From Bombus terrestris (lineage: Eukaryota > Arthropoda > Insecta > Hymenoptera > Apidae), in contig NC_063276.1 in the NCBI RefSeq assembly GCF_910591885.1, positions 3,162,001 to 3,226,000 on the forward strand: a stretch of DNA of 64,000 nt, written 5' to 3'. The notes beneath the pieces were generated by a model. It was not told the DNA's origin. It ran no database searches and was given only the letters and a program-made list of their open reading frames with translations. Of this stretch, positions 54,401 through 63,400 are shown one piece after another (the first letter of the stretch is position 1; each line of letters starts with the position of its first letter). The translations under genes were made by a program, and so were the position numbers.

Positions 54401-57400
54401 GATAGACAAAACTGCCGCTTCTGGACAGGCTTTGATCGATCAGGCACATCCAGAAAAAAAGAAGGTAATAATATATTTAGTAAAAATATTGTTTGAAAGG
54501 TTTCTAGGGAAAACCAGATGCGTATATTTTCCCTGTTATTGTTCTTTGATAGATACTTGATTAATTTGAAATAAAAGTTTATAATTTTTGTACAGTTGGG
54601 ACTGTTACAAGAATATTGGGTCTGCAGAGGTAAGGTCGGCACAGATGCATGGATATCATTGTTTTGTTTGAAAAGTAACAATATCATTTGATAAATAGCT
54701 GTAAAAATAAAAAAATTAATTTAATTAATCAAGATTTTAAAAAAAAATTTCCGGTGAAAAAAGCTAAAAATTTTAGGTGTATTCGTAAATAAGAAACAGG
54801 GAAGTTTTTATTGCATGCATGTGCTTGTCTTACGTGATTTATTTTAACGTTGAGATATATTTTGTTACACAACATATTATTTTTTATTACATTGTGCTTT
54901 AAGCTATTTTATATTTTTAAATATTAACAAAATTTTGTTTTATTTAGTTTTATATGTTGATAAGAAAGTTATGTGTAAAATATGTTTTCTGATCTATATT
55001 TTTATGTTATTGCTTATACAATCATATTAAAATTATACTAAAATATTTAATTCCTTTATAGATACGAGAATTATGCGATGTGCTTGATGAGGCATGGAAA
55101 GACCTGCAAGAGAAGGCCGGAGAACGAAGCAAAGCTCTAGATTTATCTTTAAAAGCACAGGAATTCTTCTTCGAAGCAGGGGAAGTTGAAAGTTGGTTGA
55201 ATGAAAAGAACGATGTTCTCAGTTCAACTGATTATGGCAGAGATCGTGATGCCGCTACAAAATTATTAACAAAACACAAGGTTGACCTCCACGTCTTTAA
55301 TTTATAAAAAAATAATATTTATAAAATATAATTTATTAATATGAGAAAATTCTATTTTTTATACAATGTTATATAATTTTTCAGGCGGTTGAGCTAGAAT
55401 TAGACACTTACAATGGCATTGTAACAGAGATGGGACACACTGCAACTACTATGATCAATGCGAAACATCCTGACAGCAAAGCAATAGCAAATAAACAACA
55501 AGCAATCGCACAACAAATGCGAGCATTACAGAGATTGGCTACAGTAAGACAACAACGCTTGATGGAGAGCATGTATCGACATGAATATTTCCTAGAAAGC
55601 AGAGAATTAGAACAGTGGATCAAGGAACAGGAACAGGCAGCAGCTTCTGAAGACTATGGTCAAGACTATGAACATTTACTAATACTGCAAGCCAAATTCA
55701 ACGATTTTAAACACAGGATAGAGGCTGGTTCTGAAAGATTTAACCAATGTGAAGAATTAGCTAGAAAGTTAATCGCTAATGAGAGTCCTTATATTCAAGA
55801 TATCGAGAAACGACAAGAACAATTAGGGTAAGATTTGACCTTGTAATTTCAATGATGTATATAATGTGGACTTAGAATTTTGGTGTAAGTTACATGGAAT
55901 CCTTTATTTCGCCAAATGCATGTTTACTCTTTCGAATTTAATAATGCACTATTTCTGGTAATGTATAGTTAATATAGTTTTTAATATGATTGCAAAAGGG
56001 TAATATAGAATAAAGGATATGATTATATCGGTGTTGGGTTACTAACTGTTTTTGTACATATATTTAATGCAGACAAGACGATGATGACCCTGTAACGCAA
56101 GTGCAGAGACAGCATGCTCTTATGATGTAAGTTGGTGGATTTTGTAGCATAAAGTGTAAATATTATAGCATGTTTTGTAGTCTTTATAAAAGGAGATTAA
56201 ACAGTAAAAATCACCTGAATGATAAAATTAAGAATATTCTCTGTAACTTACTAGGGAATCTTGGCAACATCTTCTTGGTCTCATTCGAAACCGTGAACAG
56301 AGGTTACAAGCAGCCGGAGAAATTCACAGATTCCATCGGGATGTAGCCGAAGCATTATCTCGTATACAGGAGAAAGAAGCAGCTTTACCAGAAGACCTAG
56401 GACGCGATTTAAATTCTGTGCTTGCGTTAATTAGACGCCATGAAGGTTTCGAAAACGATCTAGTCGCCTTGGAAGCACAACTCCAAGTTCTGGTTGAAGA
56501 TGCATCCAGATTGCAAGCACATTATCCAGGAAATAATGCAGTGCATATTGATCAACAGCAACAGATTGTTCTTGCTCAGTGGGAAGAGTTGAAAGATAGA
56601 TCTGCTCACAGAAGAGATCAGTTGCAAGCAAGTTGTGACCTGCAACGATTTTTGACTCAAGTTAGAGATTTGATGAACTGGGCAGCTGGACTTCGTGCTG
56701 CAATGTCAACTGAAGACAAAGTTAGGGATGCGGCGAGTGCACAGATCTTAAAGGCAGAACATGAAGCTCTGAAAGGAGAAATCGAAGCAAGAGAAGATAG
56801 CTTTAGCTCAGTTCTTGATTTGGGTGAGGCTATGGTTCAAACTGGTCATTATGCTGCCTTAGAGGTTGAGGAAAAATGCAATCAGTTGTTAGATGAGAGG
56901 CAAAAGTTACATACTGCCTGGCAACAGAAAAAGGTACATTTGGATCAATTGATAGACTTACATTTCTTCTTACGAGACGCGAAACAATTAGACAACTTGT
57001 CAACTACCCAAGAAGCTGCATTAAGTGGTGATAATTTTGGTGATTCCGTTGAAGAAGTAGATGCTCAAGTAAAGAAACACAACGAATTTGAAAAGCTATT
57101 AGTTACACAAGAAGAAAAACTAACTGCTCTGCAAGAGCACGGAGACAAACTTCTAGCTCAGAATCACTTTGACTCGCCTACAATTGCCAGACGATTAAGT
57201 GAAGTTGTACAGAGACGTGCAAAAATTCGAAATCTTTGTGAGACGCGACGGAGGAAGTTAGAAGCTGGTTTGTTACACGCTCAGTTTGTTAGAGACGTTG
57301 CAGAAGCTGAATCCTGGATCGGCGAAAAGCAGAAGAAACTGGAAGCCGAGGCATCGAAAGGCGAAGTGTCTAGTTTGGAGGACAAAATCAAGAAATTAAA

Positions 57401-60400
57401 GAAACACCAAGCGTTCCAAGCTGAATTGGCGGCGAATCAGAGCAGAATCGAAGAGATCAAGGCTAAAGGAGAGAGACTGCTTCAACAGAAGCATCCAGCA
57501 AGTGCTGAAATTCGACAACAACTGGAACATCTTAATGCTTCTTGGAGAAAACTGCTAATCGAGTCTGGAAACCGTGGTAGAGGTTTGGAAGAAGCTCAGG
57601 ATATTCTGGAATTCAACAACCAAGTGGAAAAAATTGAGGCTTGGATAAGAGACAAAGAGATGATGGTCCAGGCTGGAGACACCGGAAAGGATTACGAACA
57701 TTGTTTAAGTCTGCAGAGGAAACTTGATGATGTAGACAGTGACATGAGAGTAGACGACTCTAGGATAAAAGCTATCAATGCTCTGGCTGATAAGTTGATC
57801 AAACAGGGCAGGGACAATGAATCGAAAGCTATTCAACAACGTCGTGACAACTTCAACAACAAATGGAAAGGCTTGCAAGGAGCACTGAGTGATTACAGGG
57901 AAATGCTAGCTGGAGCTTTGGAGATTCATTTGTTTAACAGAGACATAGATGATACTAGTCAAAGAGTCATTGAAAAAGCAGTCGCCATGAACACCACTGA
58001 TGTCGGTAAGGATCTACCTGCTGTTGAACAACTGCAGAGAAAACAAGAAGCAATGGAGCGAGATATGACTGCCATAGAAGGAAAATTGAAAGAACACAAA
58101 GCAGAGGCCAGAGATCTGTCATTAAAGTATTCAGACAAGGCTTCACAGATAATGGGAATACTATTAGAATTACAGTCCAATTGGGACGATTTGCAACGAT
58201 TTACTCAACATCGTCGTGAAGCCTTAAATCAAGCTTATACTTTGCACAAATTCCAGGCCGATTTACTCGAGTTAGAACTTTGGGTAGCTGATACAATTAA
58301 ACGTATGGATGAGTCTGAGCCACCAACAACAATATCTGAAGCTGAAGCTTTATTAGAACTTCATCAAGAGAGGAAAGCAGAGATTGATGGCAGACAAGAT
58401 ACGTTTAAAGCTTTGAAAGAACATGGACAGAAGCTTCTAGCTATTAACGAAGATATCAAAGATAACTTGGAACATTTGGAAGAGCTCCGACAAGGGTTGG
58501 CCAATGCATGGGAAACTAGGAGGCAAAAATTAACACAGGCACATCAATTGCAATTGTTCAAAGAACAGGCTGATCAAGCAGACAGTTGGCTAGCGACGAA
58601 AGAAGCGTTCCTGAACAATGATGATCTTGGTGAATCTTTATCTGGTGTAGAAACATTGTTACGTAAACACGAGGAGTTCGAGAAAATGCTTGTCTCTCAA
58701 TTGGGTCGTATTGACGAATTGGAGAAATTTGCGAATGAGATTTTGTCCAAGGAACATGCTGATGCTAACGTTATTAAGCATCGATTAGCATCTGTCTGTG
58801 CTAGAAGAGATAAATTGCAAAATAGTGCAAGGGCAAGAAGGAAGAAATTATTGGAGAGCCATCACTTGCATCAGTTCCTTAGAAATATATATGAAGTTGA
58901 GGGTTGGCTTCATCAGAAACAACAGGTGGCTAGTGATGAAAACTACAGAGACTCATCCAATTTGCAAAGCAAGATACAGAAGCATGCTGCTTTTGAAAGC
59001 GAACTCATGGCAAATAAAGGAAGAGTAGCTGCAGTAGTCAATGAAGGTAAACTGAATTTATTTTTTAGGTCACAGTATATTTTTAAAATTGCAGCTACAA
59101 CTGTCTTGTTTAATAATTTTTACTAATTTTTCTATCAGGTGAATCACTAATTGAGGAGAAGCATTATGCATCAAAGAGCATTCAAGAACGTCTAGACGAG
59201 TTAGAAGCAGAATGGCGTTTACTCCAAGAAACCAGTGAACTAAAGAAGAACAGATTAAACGATGCTTACCAAGCTTTGCTCTTCAGGCGAAGTTTGGACG
59301 AATTTGAGGCATGGATGGATGAAGTGGAAACTCAATTGCAGTCAGAGGACCATGGGAAAGACTTATCCAGTGTAGCTAACTTATTAAAGAGACATACGAA
59401 TTTGGAAAATGATGTTCTGGGTCACAACGAAGCTTGTGAATCAATTAAAGAGACAGCAACGAGTTTTCAGAAGTCAAATCATTTCATGTGTGACGAGATA
59501 CAAGAAAGGGCGATGGCTATAATAAATAGATACCATAGTTTGCAAGAACCAATACAGATAAGAAGGGACAATTTAGAAGATGCTAAATTACTGCATCAAT
59601 TTACGAGGGATGTTGAAGATGAGATGCATTGGTTGTCTGAAAAAGAACCTCTGGCTGCTAGCAGTGATCTAGGAAGTTCTCTAACTACCGTGCAGCGGTT
59701 ACAGAAGAAACATCATGCTCTAGAGGCGGAATTAATTTCCAGAGAACCTGTAGTTGCATCTTTGGTAAGCAGAGCTACGATTATGGTGAGAAGTGGTCAT
59801 TTTGCTTCAGAAAAGATTGAAAAATTGTCACAAGAATTGCAAGATAAATTATCGCATCTCAAAGATTTAGCTAGCGTTAGAAAACTGCGTCTGCTTGATG
59901 CTGTTGAGTCACAGATGGTAAGAATTATTTGAATAACTTGAATTAATTAAATTTACTATACAGAAGTTTATAGTGTCTTTGTCCTTTTAGTTCTATGCTG
60001 AAGCAGCAGAAGCAGAGCAATGGATAAAAGAGAAACATCCACAACTAACTGCCACAGACTATGGAAAAGACGAAGATTCTGTTCAGTCTCTGTTGAAGAA
60101 ACTGGAAGAGATAGAACGAGACTTAATTGGCTTTGAAAACACTATTGGGAACTTAAAGAAACTTTCACACGGTTTGATAGATAGACATCATTTTGATAGC
60201 AAGAACATTACACAAAAACAATCAGAGATCGAACAGAAGTTCAAAGAATTGCAGAAATTGAAAGAGTATCGATCTCAGAGATTGCGTGAGAGCGAGAAGT
60301 TCTTTAAGTTCATCAGACAAGCAGATGAAGTAATTGAATGGATTGGAGATCAGACAACTGTAAGTTCCTCATCGAAAAACCTACATATATTGTCCTTCTA

Positions 60401-63400
60401 GGATAGTCTAACTTAAGCTAGGATTAATTCTATTAATATTGAAATAAATAAAATTAATTTATTCTATAGGTTGCAGCCTCAGAAGATTACGGTTGTGACG
60501 TAGAACACGTTGAGCTTCTCATTCAGATATTTGACAACTTTTTAGCCGGTTTAACAACGAGCGAAAGTCGAGTATCAGCAGTACTGGATGAAGGACAAAA
60601 ATTAATAGAGGAAAATAATCCAGAGAAAGCTAAAATATTGGCAAAAATCGATGAGACCAAACAACAATGGGAAGATCTGAAGGAATTAGCGCATGCACGA
60701 CAAGATGCACTAGCTGGAGCAAAACAGGTGCACATGTTCGACAGAACTGCGGATGAAACTATTTCGTGGATTCAAGAAAAAGAAACTACTCTCAGTTCCG
60801 ATGGTTATGGTCATGATCTAGAAACGATTCAAGCTTTGGTAAGGAAACATCAAGGATTCGAAACGGATTTGGGTGCTGTTAAAGAACAGGTATATTATAA
60901 ATATATGTTCATTATGAGATAAATTATAATTTATCATATATTAATTGAAACAATATTGTTTTTAGGTTGAACTGCTAATGGATGAGGCTTCGAGATTAAT
61001 TGAATTATTCCCAGATGCTCGTTCGCATATAGAAGTGAAGCACCAGGAAGCTGAAGCAACCTGGAATGAATTACTAGAGAAAGCAGCTCAAAGGAGGAGC
61101 AAGTTAGCCCAAGCGGAACAACTGCAGACATACTTGGGTGAATACAGAGACCTGATATCATGGATAAATGAGATGGTAGCCAAAGTAACCGCCCCTGAAT
61201 TGGCTCGTGACGTGCCAGGTGCAGAAGCATTGATATTGAGGCACAACGAGTACAAAGCAGAAATTGAAACACGCAATGAAGCCTTTGAAAAATTTTACAA
61301 AACGGGTCAGGAATTGATAGAAGAAGGTCATTTCTTGGCAAAGGAAATAGAAGATAAGATATCTGTCCTACAACACAGACAACAGCTCTTGAAAGACACT
61401 TGGGAGCAAAGAAGACACATCTATGAACAGAATCTGGATACCCAGTTGTTCAAACGAGAAGCAGAGACACTGGAGAACTGGATAGTGAGTAGGGAGCCAA
61501 TGTTGAATGATGGGAAACTGGGAGAAAGTATTTCACAGGTGGAGGAATTCATAAGAAAGCATGAAGACTTTGAGAAGACTATCGAAGCTCAAGAAGAGAG
61601 GTTTAATGCACTTAGACGCATAACTATGTTGGAAAAGGCGTTCCAGAAGCAACAAGAGGCAGAGATGGCAGCCAGACAGGCAGAGAAAGAAAGAATAGAG
61701 CGTGCTCGTTTAGAAGAACGAAAACGGAAGGAGGTACAAAGAATAACGGAAGAAAGGAAACGCGAGGAAGAACGAAGAAGACTACTAGATAGTCCACACC
61801 GTACTGTGCACGATGAAATCAATGGAACGTCCGATGAACACGAGTCTATTAACAAATTATCACCATTAAAAACTTCTACTGCAGCTGAAGGCCTGGACTC
61901 AACGCCTCAAAAATCACATGGACTATCACATGTATTTGGTGAAAAATTGAGAAGAACGACTCCTGACATTAAAAGAGCAGAAAGCATGAAGGTAGATACA
62001 AAGAAACCGAAGAGAACGCCCAGTTTCACGACCAGAAGGAGGACTCAGAGCTTCAGAAAACTTCAAAGGATGGAGAATATGGACGCTCTTCCACCAGTAG
62101 AGATCCAAGGTTTGTTAGAGAGGAAACATGAGCTTCAAAGTGCTGGCAAGAAGGCAGCAGTGCGTTCCTGGAAACAATACTATACTGTATTATGTGGACA
62201 ACTTCTGTGTTTCTTCAAAGATATGGAAGATTTCTCACTGAGCAAGGCAGCCACTGCTCCTATCACCATCTTCAATGCCATATGTGAGAAAGCAGATGAC
62301 TATACCAAGAAGAAAAACGTGTTCAGGTTGAAATGTACAGATGGATCAGAATTTTTGTTCTTGGCACCAAGTCAACAAGAAATGGAAGACTGGGTGAACA
62401 AGATATCATTCCACGCCAAGTTACCTCCCAGTATGCAATTGTTAAGTTACGACGAATCGCAAAAGGAAAGTTTAGAGAGGTTGCAGAATGTGTCTATAGA
62501 ACATACTGATGATAATGTTTCAACTAGTAGCAGTCACGCTTCGACTCCTGAACTGGAACGAAAGAATTCTGTAATTAGACGCGATGTACCGAATCAACAC
62601 TCTGCAAGCAACGTGCAGATTGAATTCCTCCAGATGCATAGGCAAAATCAACAGAAACGTGAATCACAGAGTAGTGCTGAGTTCATAGCTTCGCAAAGAA
62701 ACGAATCACCTCAGACCCAAACACAGTTCTTGCAAATGCACAGACAGTTACAATTGCTTGCACAGCAGCAACAAATGATACAACAAGAGCAACTAGCAAG
62801 TCAGAGGGACCAGTATCAATCAAATTCTGGAGATAAACCACCTATTCCACCAAGAGGAGCACCACCTCCTATTCCAATGCGATCACCTAGTTCAGAAGCT
62901 ATTCCTCAATACAGACGCGATGGTATATTAATTTAATACATTTTCTTTGAATGAGTTGATTAGAAAAATATGAAATAGTAATTGGAATATGATATTCTTG
63001 TGGTTTTGCAGACATAGAACAAGGAAGATCCAGTTTTTATCAACAACGTAGCGCAACCTTGAATCATAACGGTTCCAGTCAGTATTCATCGACTGCAACC
63101 TGGCATAGACAAAGTAGTGCAGATCTTAATACTTCACAAGGTACTTAGGAAACCCTCATAATTATATTTACGTATGCGTAGGAGATCCCTTGTTTTCATT
63201 GTATGTCGTTATTTTGTAGAATTAGCACCTCCCTTGCCATCAAGTGCCCCTCCACCAACCAGAATAGCTCAGTGGAGTGTTCCTCATGATCCTGGTTAGT
63301 CGTTGTTAATTGTTTGTCAACGCATCATTCTTGCATGTTTTGTTCAACCTTCCAATTTTGTGTGTTTTTATCTATCCTAAATTGTCTTCCTAATAATATC

